Shown here one piece after another: positions 1 through 9,066 of a DNA stretch of 64,000 nucleotides. A model generated the notes under the pieces. The model was not told the origin of the DNA. It saw nothing but the letters and a program-made list of their open reading frames with translations, and searched no databases. Within the stretch, counting starts at the first letter, position 1. Every line of letters begins with the position of its first letter. The translations under genes and the position numbers were made by a program. The stretch is from Acidobacteriota bacterium (lineage in GTDB: Bacteria; Acidobacteriota; Thermoanaerobaculia; Gp7-AA8): NCBI GenBank assembly GCA_003223645.1, contig QHVT01000016.1, forward strand, positions 62,001 to 126,000. Direction: 5' to 3'.

Positions 1-674
1 TCGTGCTGCACTTCCAGCCGGAGGTGCGCCTCGACACGCGCCAGGTCGCGGGGATGGAAGCGCTCATCCGCTGGAACCGTCCGGGCTACGGACTCGTGCC
101 GCCGGCGACGTTCATCCCCGTCGCGGAAGAAACGCGCATGATCGCGCCGATCGGCGAGTGGGTGCTGCAGCAGGCGTGCGCGCAGGCGAAGAAGTGGCAG
201 TCGTTGCGCGTGTCGGTCAATCTGTCGCCGCGCCAGTTCCAGCACGCGGACTTGTTTCGCGTCGTCTCGACAGCGCTCGAAGAAAGCGGACTCGATCCGC
301 GATTCCTCGAGCTCGAGATCACGGAGAGCACGGCGATGCTGAACATCGAGCGGACGATCGCGACGCTTACGGACCTGCGCGAGCTCGGCGTGCGCATCGC
401 GCTCGACGACTTCGGCACCGGACATTCGTCGCTCAACTATCTCCGCCGCTTTCCGATCGACCGCGTGAAGATCGATCAGGAATTCGTGCAGGCGATCGAG
501 ACCAGCCGCAGCAACCGCGCGATCATCTCCGCGATCGTGCAGATGGCGCATGGCCTCGATCTCGCCGTCACCGCGGAAGGCGTGGAGACGGAGGAGCAGC
601 TGCAGTTCCTCGTCGAACAAGGCTGCGAAGAAGTGCAGGGATTCTTGTTGGGAGTGCCAAAACCGGCGGAGTGA
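1..674 (+). CDS. EAL-domain c-di-GMP phosphodiesterase, C-terminal part
   Basis: The gene enters from the left edge, so only the last ~223 residues are seen. They cover most of an EAL domain, which hydrolyses cyclic di-GMP to pGpG. Visible hallmarks in order are the EAL metal ligand motif (MEALIRW), [28 protein letters not shown] and AEGVET, so the catalytic residues look intact. The protein ends soon after the QGFLLG segment. EAL domains are commonly fused to GGDEF or PAS sensor domains, but whatever lies upstream is outside the window. A diguanylate cyclase lies less than 1 kb downstream, so this end of the window carries both synthesis and breakdown of the same messenger. Confidence 0.93.
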   Translation, partial: VLHFQPEVRLDTRQVAGMEALIRWNRPGYGLVPPATFIPVAEETRMIAPIGEWVLQQACAQAKKWQSLRVSVNLSPRQFQHADLFRVVSTALEESGLDPRFLELEITESTAMLNIERTIATLTDLRELGVRIALDDFGTGHSSLNYLRRFPIDRVKIDQEFVQAIETSRSNRAIISAIVQMAHGLDLAVTAEGVETEEQLQFLVEQGCEEVQGFLLGVPKPAE

Positions 675-676
675 AG

Positions 677-1252
677 ATGAATCGAAACGCTCTCTATGTG
701 TCGCTGCTCGTCATTGCGATTTGCGCCGCCGGCGTCGCATTTTGGTTCGCGCAGCGGCCGACGGTCATCGAGCGGCCGGCACTCGGCACGCCGCCGGCTC
801 CGTTGCCGCAGCCGCAGAAACTCGCGGGACGCGAGGCTCCCGATTTCTCGGGCGTCGATTTGAACGGACAGATCATCGACTCCTCGCGTTTGCACGACCG
901 CGTCATCGTGCTCAACATCTGGGCGACGTGGTGCGGCCCGTGCGTCGAAGAAATGCCGCGCATCGAGCGAGAGATCTGGCAGCGATTCCGTCCTGACGTC
1001 CAGGTCATCGGCGCGGCCGCAAGCGAAGACGTGGCGAAAGTCGCCGCATTCAATCGCAAGATGAAACTGACGTTCCCTCTCGTCGCCGACGAGCGCCGCG
1101 AGATCGCGAGCCTCTACGGCGGCCGCGACGTCCTCCCGCGCATCTACGTCATCGACCGCTCCGGCCGCATCGTCCACCAGACCCGCGGCTACGGCGAGCA
1201 GGAGTTCAACGAGGTGGTCTCGGCGGTGGAGCGGGCGGTGGCGGGGCGGTAA
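677..1252 (+). CDS. TlpA/ResA-like membrane-anchored thioredoxin
   Basis: 191 residues from ATG 677, only 2 bases after the EAL stop codon. One N-terminal membrane segment (residues ~5-24) is followed by a proline-rich linker and an AhpC/TSA-type thioredoxin fold with the redox motif WATWCGPC and the cis-proline segment VLPRIYVID. Proteins of this family reduce or isomerise disulfides on the periplasmic side, often in cytochrome c maturation. The exact partner cannot be told. An open frame extends far upstream, but it is the shadow of the EAL gene; the ATG is chosen because the membrane anchor follows it directly. Confidence 0.88.
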   Translation: MNRNALYVSLLVIAICAAGVAFWFAQRPTVIERPALGTPPAPLPQPQKLAGREAPDFSGVDLNGQIIDSSRLHDRVIVLNIWATWCGPCVEEMPRIEREIWQRFRPDVQVIGAAASEDVAKVAAFNRKMKLTFPLVADERREIASLYGGRDVLPRIYVIDRSGRIVHQTRGYGEQEFNEVVSAVERAVAGR

Positions 1253-1257
1253 CAGGC

Positions 1258-1416
1258 GCATGGGCTCATAGGCTCACAGGCTCACAGTGGTTCTTCCATG
1301 AGCCCATGAGCCCATGAGCCCATGAGCCCATGAGCCCATGAGCCCATGAGCCCATGAGCCTATGAGCCCATGAGCCCATGAGCCTAGAGCCCATGAGCCT
1401 ATGAGCCTATGAGCCT
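1258..1416. repeat. Inverted-repeat element with 8-bp array (ATGAGCCC)
   Basis: The right arm (1298-1416) is 15 head-to-tail copies of ATGAGCC(C/T), one of them 7 bases long. The left arm (1258-1287) is the same unit in reverse complement (about 3.5 copies, GGCTCAT/GGCTCAC), separated by a 9-base spacer. The whole would fold as a long slipped hairpin. It fills the gap between the thioredoxin and diguanylate cyclase genes and ends 23 bases before the latter's ATG. Confidence 0.95.
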
Positions 1417-1439
1417 TTCCCGTACCATATCGCTTCCGC

Positions 1440-2579
1440 ATGGAACTCCTTCTCTGGCGCTGGTCGACTACTGCGCAGATCACCTCCGCGCTGATGATCG
1501 CGGTGTTTTTCTATGTTCTCGGCCGTTCGGTGCGGCGGGTGGAGCTGCGGCCTTGGGTGCACGCATGGCTGCTGAACCTCGGTGCTTTGGCGGTGACGCT
1601 GATTTTCTGGCTCGCGCAGCCGCAGTCGCCGGTCGTGTTCATTGCGCTCCGTTTCAGCTATCTCTTCTGCAAGACGATGTTCGTGCTGTTGCTCGTCCTC
1701 GGCACGTTTCGGTTCAGGCAATGGACGCGAGTCGCGGGAGGCGTCGCGGTGTTTGCGTTCGGCGCGGCGTTCGTGCTGAACACGGTGGACAAGATCGGCG
1801 TCGTGCAGTCGGGTGTGATCGGTACGGCGCTGCTCATCGGCGCGGTTCGTCTTCTTCGGCAACGCGTGCGCGGCATGGGATGGCTTACCGCCGGGTTTGC
1901 GATCCGCGCGACGCTGGCGTTGATCGAGACGGTCGCGTACGGCGCGCAGTCGTCGAAGCCGTTCGTCGGCGTGTTCCTCGCGTCGCATTCGTCGTTCGAC
2001 ACCGGTGCCGAGTGGGTGATCGCGCTCGGCTGCGTGCTGACGTTGTATCGCCGCATCCAGGAGGAGCTCGTCGATGCGAACCAGGCGCTCCTCGCCGCGA
2101 AAGACGTGCTGCAGGATCTGGTCGATCGCGACTCGCTGACCGGCCTCGCGAACCGGCGGGCGCTGCCGCCGATCCTGCGCGAGTCGTACGAGCGCGGCGC
2201 GACGATCTTCTTTTTCGATCTCAACGACTTCAAGGACATCAACGACTCGTACGGACATCACGCCGGCGACGAATGCCTGCGCAGCTTCGCGCGCGTGCTG
2301 CAGGCGAGCTTCCGTTCCGACGATCACATCATCCGCTACGGCGGCGACGAGTTCGTCGTCGTTGCACCGGGCGTCGAGCCGGGTTCGCTGGCCGAGCGTA
2401 TCGCGAGTTTGCGCGAGCGGCTGAAGTTCGAGCAGACCGGCGGTCCGCTGCTTCGCTTCTCCATCGGTGAGGCATACATGCCGCCGAAAAGCGATCCTGA
2501 AACCGCGCTGCGCGCCGCCGACAAGGCGATGTATCGCGACAAGGCGGCGAAGACGCTGAAGATGCGCGTGCCGCGATAA
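1440..2579 (+). CDS. Membrane diguanylate cyclase (GGDEF)
   Basis: 379 residues from ATG 1440. The N-terminal ~205 residues contain six or so hydrophobic stretches typical of an uncharacterised 7TM-like sensor module. A short coiled linker (EELVDANQALLAAKDVLQ) and a complete GGDEF domain (~225-375) follow. The active-site motif RYGGDEF is present, as are the metal-binding FFDLNDFKDINDSYGH segment and a product-inhibition I-site (RSDD five residues before GGDEF). It should make c-di-GMP and be feedback inhibited. No clear ribosome binding site is visible, because the repeat element lies just upstream. Confidence 0.92.
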   Translation: MELLLWRWSTTAQITSALMIAVFFYVLGRSVRRVELRPWVHAWLLNLGALAVTLIFWLAQPQSPVVFIALRFSYLFCKTMFVLLLVLGTFRFRQWTRVAGGVAVFAFGAAFVLNTVDKIGVVQSGVIGTALLIGAVRLLRQRVRGMGWLTAGFAIRATLALIETVAYGAQSSKPFVGVFLASHSSFDTGAEWVIALGCVLTLYRRIQEELVDANQALLAAKDVLQDLVDRDSLTGLANRRALPPILRESYERGATIFFFDLNDFKDINDSYGHHAGDECLRSFARVLQASFRSDDHIIRYGGDEFVVVAPGVEPGSLAERIASLRERLKFEQTGGPLLRFSIGEAYMPPKSDPETALRAADKAMYRDKAAKTLKMRVPR

Positions 2580-2611
2580 AGGTGGCGCAGCCTCTGCACG
2601 CGCATTCGTGC

Positions 2612-3175
2612 ATGGAAACTCAATGGCAGAAAGACGTCGATGCCGCGCTCGCCGCGTCGGCCGCTGAGAAGAAGCCGCTGCTGATCGACTTCACCGCCGC
2701 ACCGATGTGAGGGGGATGCGCTCGGCTGGAAGCCGAGGTGTACCCCGATCCGAGCGTGGCCGACTTCATTCGCGATCATTTCATTCCGCTGCGCGCTCAC
2801 GTGAAAACCGGACAGGATGTGTTCGCGCGCTTCAACGCGCAGTGGACGCCGACGGTGCTGGTCGTCGGCAGTGACGAAAAGGAACAGCACCGCATCGAGG
2901 GCTTCCTTCCGGTCGAAGACTTTCTGCCGCAGTTGAAGCTCGGTGCCGCGCATGCAGCTCGCGCGCGCGGCGACTGGAGCGAGGCAGAAAAGCTTTATGA
3001 CGAGCTGACGAACGATCCGTCGCCGGACATCGCCGCCGAGGCGATCTACTGGCGCGGGGTGACCAAGTACAAGGCGACGAACGACCCGTCGCACCTCGGC
3101 GCAACGGGCGTCGCGCTGCGCGATCACTTCGGCGGGAGCACGTGGGCGAAGAAAGCGTCGGTGTGGTTGAGCTGA
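2612..3175 (+). CDS. Thioredoxin-like protein with in-frame TGA (candidate selenoprotein)
   Basis: Reading from ATG 2612, the frame gives METQWQKDVD, then LLIDFTAAPM, then TGA at 2708-2710, then GGCARLEAEVYPDP and a further 140 or so residues to a stop at 3173-3175. With the TGA read through, the product is 187 residues with a redox motif of the form U-G-G-C (Sec33, Cys36) exactly where thioredoxin-fold proteins carry CxxC. The motif is preceded by the expected hydrophobic strand (LLIDF) and followed by the helix and the WTPTVLVV cis-proline strand. A stable stem-loop begins directly after the TGA. The alternatives are a true nonsense mutation or a C-to-A sequencing error. The reading frame is intact on both sides, which favours recoding. 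Confidence 0.75.
2711..2746 (+). promoter_or_regulatory. Candidate bacterial SECIS stem-loop
   Basis: Immediately after the in-frame TGA, GGGG (2711-2714) pairs with CCCC (2743-2746). AUGC (2716-2719) can pair with GUGU (2738-2741). After one bulged G, CTCGGC (2721-2726) pairs with GCCGAG (2732-2737), closing a 5-base loop UGGAA. The loop starts 16 bases after the TGA and has G as its second base, both within the published consensus for bacterial SECIS elements. The fold was done by hand. Confidence 0.65.
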
Positions 3176-3267
3176 TCCGTCACCACAATCCCGCCACAAA
3201 CCTGCTCACGTGATTCCTTGAATCGGACGCGCGTTCCGGCTCATCCGTGACTACACTCTCCGGCGTC

Positions 3268-6200
3268 ATGAGAAGAGTCGTCGTCGCCGCGCTCCTGCTG
3301 CTGCTTTCTGCCGCGTCTGCTTTCGCCGCCACCAGTCTGCGCATCGTCAGCGCGGGGCCGGTGGGAGAGATCGCGAATATCGCCGAGGCGAATGAGATTC
3401 GCGTCGTGTTCTCCGAGCCGATGGTCGTGCTCGGCAGGATTCCATCGCCGGTGACCGCGCCGTTCTTTCGTCTCGCGCCGGCGGTGAAGGGAACGTTCCG
3501 CTGGTCGGGCACGACGACGCTCATCTTCACGCCCGACAAGCCGCTCGGGTACGCGACGAAGTACGACATGAAGATCGACAAGAGCGCGAAATCGATCGCC
3601 GGGAACGCACTCGATGACGACTACGCGTGGAGCTTCACCACGCCGACGATCAAGCTGTTGAACACCGGCTGGTATCGCAAGGGCGGGAAGTCCGACGGCG
3701 CGGTCGTCATGGGACTGCGGTTCAACCAGCCGGTCGACGTCGACACGATCGTGCAGCACCTCAAGGTGAAGACGACGTCGCACGAGTTCGCCGACGTCGC
3801 GATTCCCGAGGAAGGATTGAAGCGGATGACGCCGGCGGAAGTGCAGGCGTTCGAGGCCAAAAAAGCGAAGGCGCAGGCCGCGGCGGCATCGAACGAACTG
3901 CCGGTATTCGTTTTCACGCCGACGGAATGGAACACCGAGACGTTTTCGAAAGGGAAAGACCTCGTCGTCCTCGAGACGAAGCCCGGCATCGCGTCCGACA
4001 CGTGGATCAAAATCGTGCTCGATGACAAGCTTTCTACCGCCGGACGCGCGGCGACGGGAACAGAGCAGAGCTACACCGTCCAGCTCGAGCCGACGTTCTT
4101 CGTGACGGAGATCGACTGCCAGGAGTCGTGCGATCCCGACTGGCGTAACGCCGTCACATTCCGCTCCGGCTCCGGCATCCCGTTCGCGAATTACCGCAAG
4201 TCCGTCACCGTCACCGACATCACCGATCCGAAAAACAATGTGGTGGTGAAGCCCAAGAACGTGACGAACACGTACGAGTATCCGTCGACGAGCTACAGCT
4301 TCGACGAGCTGGGCTACTCGCTCCTGCCCGCGCATACGTACGCGGTGCGCATCGACCCGAGTCTCACCGCCGAGGATGGACAGAAGCTCGGATATGCGTG
4401 GAATGCGGTGATCGAGAACTGGCACCGCTCCGCGTTCGTCAGTTTCGGATCGGGACACGGCGTGTGGGAGACGAGCGGCGGCTCGATCCTGCCGTTCCAC
4501 GCGCGCAACTTCAAGAGCGTCAAGCAGTGGCTCGCGCCGCTGAAGGTCGACGAGCTGATGCCGACGATTCAGAAGCTGAGCGAAGGAAGCTTCACGCTCG
4601 CGCCGCCGAACGCGAAGCCGGTGCCGCGCACGCTGAAGGTTGCCACCGACAAGATCATGGCCATCGGTCTCGATCTTGCGCCGGCCATCGGCAGCGACAA
4701 CATGGGTCTCGCGTGGGCGGCGATCCAGCCCGGCGATCCGATCGACCACACGCGGCACGAGGACGCCAACATCACCGCCACGCTCGTTCAGGCCACGAAC
4801 CTCGGTATCTCCGTCAAGGACAGCCCGCAGAACTCGATCATCCTCGTCTCGCGTCTCGATGACGGCAAACCGGTCGAAGGCGCGACGGTCTCGATCCGCG
4901 ACAAGGCGAACAAGATTTTCTGGAGCGGCACGACCGATGCGAAAGGCATCGCCGTCGCGCCGAAGACCGATCTCCGCCGCGATCCGACGCAGAAGTATGA
5001 ATCGTGGGAAGTGAGCTGGCGCGCGCTGCAGGATTTGCACTTCATCGTCACGGCCGAGAAAGACGGCGACGTCGCTTACGTCGGCAGCGATTGGAACGAA
5101 GGCATCTCGCCGTGGGAGTTCAACACGCGCTACGACGTGATGGAAGCCGATCCGCAGCTGCGCGGCACGGTGTTCGTCGATCGCGGCGTCTACAAGCTCG
5201 GCGAAGAAGTGCACTTCAAAGCGATCGTGCGCGCCGACACGCCGGACGGCATGAAGCTCGTGCCCGCCGGCACGACCATCGACATCAGCGTGATGGATCC
5301 GCAGAACCAGACCGTCGACGAGCGCAAAGTCACGGTCAACGCATGGAGCAGCGCGGAGTGGACGTTCAAGCTTCCCGACGACGTTCCGCTCGGCCAGTAC
5401 ACGATCAACGGCGCGATCGCCGGTCATCGCGGATTGATCAACGGCAACTTCCTCGTCGCCGCGTATCGGCGTCCCGAGTTCCGCACCGACGTCACGCTGG
5501 CCTCATCGAATCCGCTCGCCGGAACGAAACTCGACGGCACCGTCACCGGCCGCTATCTCTTCGGCTCGCCGATGTCCGGCAAGCCGGTGAAGTGGACGTA
5601 CTCGAAGCAGAAGCTCTACGACGTCCCCGCAAAAATCACCGATCGCTACGACGCCTTCACGTTCCTCGGATGGGACTGGGAGGAAGAAGAGTCGGACGAA
5701 GAAGGCAGCAGCTACGATCCGGGCGTCGTCCAGGTCTCGCAGAACGAAGGCACGCTCAATGAGAAAGGGGAGCTGAAGCTCAAGCTCGAGACCGACGAAG
5801 CCGCGGGCTGGCCGTACAGCTACCTCCTCGAAGGCACCGTCACCGACGTCACGCGCCAGCAGATCAGCAACCGCGCGTCGACGCGCGTGGATCCCGCGCC
5901 GTGGTACATCGGCGTCAAGACGCCTCCGTACTTTGCCGACTCGTCGAAAGGCGTCGACACCTCGATCGTCGCCGCGGGTCTCGACGGACTCGCGGTTCCG
6001 GGCGTCCAAGTGAAGATCGAGTTGAAACGCCTGCAGTGGACGAGCGTCCGCAAAGCGGAAGGCAACGGCTTCTACGAATGGGAAACCGAGCGCAAGGAAG
6101 TGGCGGCCGGCGAGTGGACGATCACGACGACCGCCGATCCCGTGCCGCTGCACATTCCGATCACCGACGGCGGACAGTACGTGCTGCGCGCGCACGCGAG

Positions 6201-9066
6201 CGAGCCAAAGACGAAGCGCACCACGTCGACGACGGATTGGTTCTACGCCCTCGGCGAGGGTTACACCGCGTGGGAACGCTACGATCACAACCGCATCGAT
6301 CTGATCCCCGAGAAGAAGACGTATCGCCCTGGCGAGACCGCGCGGATCATGATCAAGTCGCCGTGGGAATCGGCGACCGCACTGCTCACGACCGAACGTG
6401 AAGGCATCCGCACCTGGACGCCATTCACGCTGACGTCGACGCAGCAGACGATCGAAGTCCCGATCTCCGAAAAAGAAATCCCGAACTTCTACGTGTCCGT
6501 GCTGCTGCTGAAAGGCCGCACGAAGAAAAATCCGGACAAGGACGGCAGCGATCCCGGCAAGCCCGCCTTCCGCCTCGGCTACGTCGAGCTCACCGTCGAA
6601 GACGCGTCGAAGAAGCTCTCCGTCGACGTGAAAGCGAATCGCGACGAGTTCCGTCCCGCCTCGAAGGCGAAGATCGACGTGAACGTGAAGGACGCGAAGG
6701 GCAAGCCGTCGCAGTCCGAAGTCACGTTGTGGGCCGTTGATTACGGAGTGCTCTCACTCACCGGTTATCAGACGCCGGAGATCCTCGACAAGATCTATCT
6801 GCAGAAAGCGCTGCAGGTGGCGAACGAAGACTCGCGCCAGCGCATCGTCAGCCGCCGCGTGCTCACGCCGAAGGGCGGAGGCGAGGGCGGAGGCGGCGGA
6901 CGCGACGCCGGGCCGGGAATGCTGCGCCGCGATTTCCGTGTGCTCGCGTTCTGGCTCGGATCGCTGGTCACGGATGCGAAAGGCCGCGCGCACACCGAGG
7001 TGACGCTGCCGGAGTCGCTGACGACGTATCGCATCATGGCCGTCGCTGGCGACAAGCAGTCGCGCTTCGGCGGCGCGTCGGCCGAGGTCAAGATCAACAA
7101 GCCGCTGATGCTCACGCCGTCGTGGCCGCGGTTCTTGTCGGTCGGTGACAAAGCGTATTTCGGCGGCGTCGTGCACAACACGCTCAAGAGCGGCGGCAAG
7201 GCGACGGTGTCGATCGAGTCGCTCGATCCGAACGTGCTGACGTTCAGTGGAGGACAGACAATCGTGTCTGTCCAGCCGGGCTCCGACACCGAAGTGCGCT
7301 TCGACGCCGAAGGAAAATCGGTCGGCAATGCGCGCGTGAGAATGCGCGTGACGATGGGACGCGAGAACGACGCGTTCGAAGACATCATCCCGGTGCGCGT
7401 GCTCGTGTCGCCGGAAACCGTCGCCGCGTACGGCGAGGCGAAGCCGCGCGCCGAAGAGCGCATCGAGATGCCGGACGGCGTCGTGCCGGGATTCGGCGGA
7501 CTGCGCGTCGATCTGGCGTCGACGGCAATGATCGGACTCGCCGAAGGCGCGCAGTATCTCGTCGAGTATCCGTATGGCTGCTCCGAACAGCGGTCCTCGC
7601 GCGCCCTCGGTCTCATGCTCATCACCGACCTGGGCGACTCGTTCTCGCTGCCCGGAATGGATTCGGCGAAACAGAAAGCGTCGGTGCAGTCGACGCTCGA
7701 AGAGCTGAAAAAGTACCAGTGCGGCGACGGCGGCTTCGCCTTCTGGCCCGGCACGTGCGGTCCGCACTCGTCGCCGTATCTCACCGCGTACGTCACGCAC
7801 GTCCACCAGCGCGCGAAGGCGATGGGCTACACCGTCGACAACGGCGTGCTCGAGCGCGCGTACACGTTCCTCGACAAAGTCCTCGGCGAGCCGAAGCCGA
7901 CGAACGAAGGATGGATGCCGGGCTACACCGCATGGCAGGCGTTCGCCGTCAAGATCCTCGCGGAAGGCGGACGCAACGTCGACAGCCACGTCAACCGCGT
8001 CTACGAGTATCGCGACCGCATGCCGGTGTTCGGCATCTCGCATCTCCTCGACGCTCTCATTGCGAAGAAGGAAACGAGCGGCGCGCGCGTCGACGATCTA
8101 CATCGCAGGATCACGAACTCGATTCTGCCCGAAGGCGGATATGCGTTCGTGAATGAGCTCAATGATCCGTACCTGCTGTGGTTCTGGAACTCGAACGTCC
8201 GCTCCACGGCGATGTCGGTTCAGACGCTGGTGCGCCTTGGATCCGACGAAGAGCTGGTGAAGCGGATGGTGCGCTGGATGATGAAGGTGCGCAAAGAAGG
8301 GCGCTGGGGCAACACGCAGGAAAACGCGTGGGCGATGGAAGCGCTCGTCGACTACTACCGCAAGTACGAATCCGAAGTGCCGGACTTCCTGGCGACCGTT
8401 TCGATCGGGCCGGAGAAGATCGCCAGCGAGCCGTTCAAGGGACGCTCGACCAATGTGAAGTCGAAAGAATTCTCGATGCCGCAACTGCTCGCGAAAGCGA
8501 CGGCGGGACAGCAGCTGCCGGTCGTCTTCACGCGCGAAGGCGCCGGCACGCTCTTCTACATGATGCGCCTGCGTTACGCCGCGAACGTGCTGCACTACCA
8601 GCCGCTCGACGCCGGCTTCAAAGTCGAGCGCTCGTACGCGTTGCAAAATGAAGAAGGGGAGTCGACGTCGTTCAAGGCCGGCGATTTGATCCTCGTGAAG
8701 CTGCGCATCCGCAACACGAAGGAGCGCCGCTACGTCGCCGTCACCGATCCGATCCCCGCCGGCACCGAGCCGGTGGAGACGTGGTTCGCAACGACGGCGA
8801 CGCAACTCGTCGAGCAGCAGTACCAGCGCGAGTCACAGGGGTGGTGGGATTGGTGGGAGCGCGGCGGCTTCGACTACGTCGAGCGCCACGACGATCGCGT
8901 GAACCTCTTCGCGACGCGACTCGGCGAAGGCACGACCGAGTTCAGCTACCTCGTGCGCGCAACGACCGCGGGAACCTTCGTGACCGCGCCGACGCACGCT
9001 GAAGAAATGTACGAGCCCGAAGTATTTGGACGAACCGGTACGACGGTTGTGGAGATCAAGAAGTGA
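3268..9066 (+). CDS. Bacterial alpha-2-macroglobulin with thioester motif
   Basis: 1932 residues from ATG 3268; a GTG at 3247 is also in frame, but the signal peptide MRRVVVAALLLLLSAASAFA starts at the ATG. The protein has the length and order of bacterial alpha-2-macroglobulins: N-terminal MG-type beta domains, a glycine-rich segment (~GGGEGGGGG) near residue 1212 in the bait region, then the thioester motif YGCSEQ (Cys ~1438) inside the alpha-alpha toroid TED domain, and a C-terminal receptor-binding-like domain. The thioester is expected to trap attacking proteases in the periplasm. The 3' end overlaps pbpC by 4 bases, matching the known pairing of thioester-type bacterial A2M with PBP1C in cell-wall defence and repair. 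Confidence 0.93.
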   Translation: MRRVVVAALLLLLSAASAFAATSLRIVSAGPVGEIANIAEANEIRVVFSEPMVVLGRIPSPVTAPFFRLAPAVKGTFRWSGTTTLIFTPDKPLGYATKYDMKIDKSAKSIAGNALDDDYAWSFTTPTIKLLNTGWYRKGGKSDGAVVMGLRFNQPVDVDTIVQHLKVKTTSHEFADVAIPEEGLKRMTPAEVQAFEAKKAKAQAAAASNELPVFVFTPTEWNTETFSKGKDLVVLETKPGIASDTWIKIVLDDKLSTAGRAATGTEQSYTVQLEPTFFVTEIDCQESCDPDWRNAVTFRSGSGIPFANYRKSVTVTDITDPKNNVVVKPKNVTNTYEYPSTSYSFDELGYSLLPAHTYAVRIDPSLTAEDGQKLGYAWNAVIENWHRSAFVSFGSGHGVWETSGGSILPFHARNFKSVKQWLAPLKVDELMPTIQKLSEGSFTLAPPNAKPVPRTLKVATDKIMAIGLDLAPAIGSDNMGLAWAAIQPGDPIDHTRHEDANITATLVQATNLGISVKDSPQNSIILVSRLDDGKPVEGATVSIRDKANKIFWSGTTDAKGIAVAPKTDLRRDPTQKYESWEVSWRALQDLHFIVTAEKDGDVAYVGSDWNEGISPWEFNTRYDVMEADPQLRGTVFVDRGVYKLGEEVHFKAIVRADTPDGMKLVPAGTTIDISVMDPQNQTVDERKVTVNAWSSAEWTFKLPDDVPLGQYTINGAIAGHRGLINGNFLVAAYRRPEFRTDVTLASSNPLAGTKLDGTVTGRYLFGSPMSGKPVKWTYSKQKLYDVPAKITDRYDAFTFLGWDWEEEESDEEGSSYDPGVVQVSQNEGTLNEKGELKLKLETDEAAGWPYSYLLEGTVTDVTRQQISNRASTRVDPAPWYIGVKTPPYFADSSKGVDTSIVAAGLDGLAVPGVQVKIELKRLQWTSVRKAEGNGFYEWETERKEVAAGEWTITTTADPVPLHIPITDGGQYVLRAHASEPKTKRTTSTTDWFYALGEGYTAWERYDHNRIDLIPEKKTYRPGETARIMIKSPWESATALLTTEREGIRTWTPFTLTSTQQTIEVPISEKEIPNFYVSVLLLKGRTKKNPDKDGSDPGKPAFRLGYVELTVEDASKKLSVDVKANRDEFRPASKAKIDVNVKDAKGKPSQSEVTLWAVDYGVLSLTGYQTPEILDKIYLQKALQVANEDSRQRIVSRRVLTPKGGGEGGGGGRDAGPGMLRRDFRVLAFWLGSLVTDAKGRAHTEVTLPESLTTYRIMAVAGDKQSRFGGASAEVKINKPLMLTPSWPRFLSVGDKAYFGGVVHNTLKSGGKATVSIESLDPNVLTFSGGQTIVSVQPGSDTEVRFDAEGKSVGNARVRMRVTMGRENDAFEDIIPVRVLVSPETVAAYGEAKPRAEERIEMPDGVVPGFGGLRVDLASTAMIGLAEGAQYLVEYPYGCSEQRSSRALGLMLITDLGDSFSLPGMDSAKQKASVQSTLEELKKYQCGDGGFAFWPGTCGPHSSPYLTAYVTHVHQRAKAMGYTVDNGVLERAYTFLDKVLGEPKPTNEGWMPGYTAWQAFAVKILAEGGRNVDSHVNRVYEYRDRMPVFGISHLLDALIAKKETSGARVDDLHRRITNSILPEGGYAFVNELNDPYLLWFWNSNVRSTAMSVQTLVRLGSDEELVKRMVRWMMKVRKEGRWGNTQENAWAMEALVDYYRKYESEVPDFLATVSIGPEKIASEPFKGRSTNVKSKEFSMPQLLAKATAGQQLPVVFTREGAGTLFYMMRLRYAANVLHYQPLDAGFKVERSYALQNEEGESTSFKAGDLILVKLRIRNTKERRYVAVTDPIPAGTEPVETWFATTATQLVEQQYQRESQGWWDWWERGGFDYVERHDDRVNLFATRLGEGTTEFSYLVRATTAGTFVTAPTHAEEMYEPEVFGRTGTTVVEIKK

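Noticed and set aside
1298-1416. CRISPR or protein-coding repeat
   Set aside because: Eight-base period with no spacers and no conserved frame; a simple-sequence array.
2738-3175. A 145-residue protein starting at GTG 2738
   Set aside because: It would start inside the thioredoxin fold after the redox motif and inside the stem-loop; the upstream frame continues through TGA with clear fold residues.
3241-5427. 728-residue open frame on the minus strand
   Set aside because: Lies wholly opposite the alpha-2-macroglobulin gene, is rich in Arg/Asp/His as expected for a GC-rich shadow frame, and has no recognisable motif.
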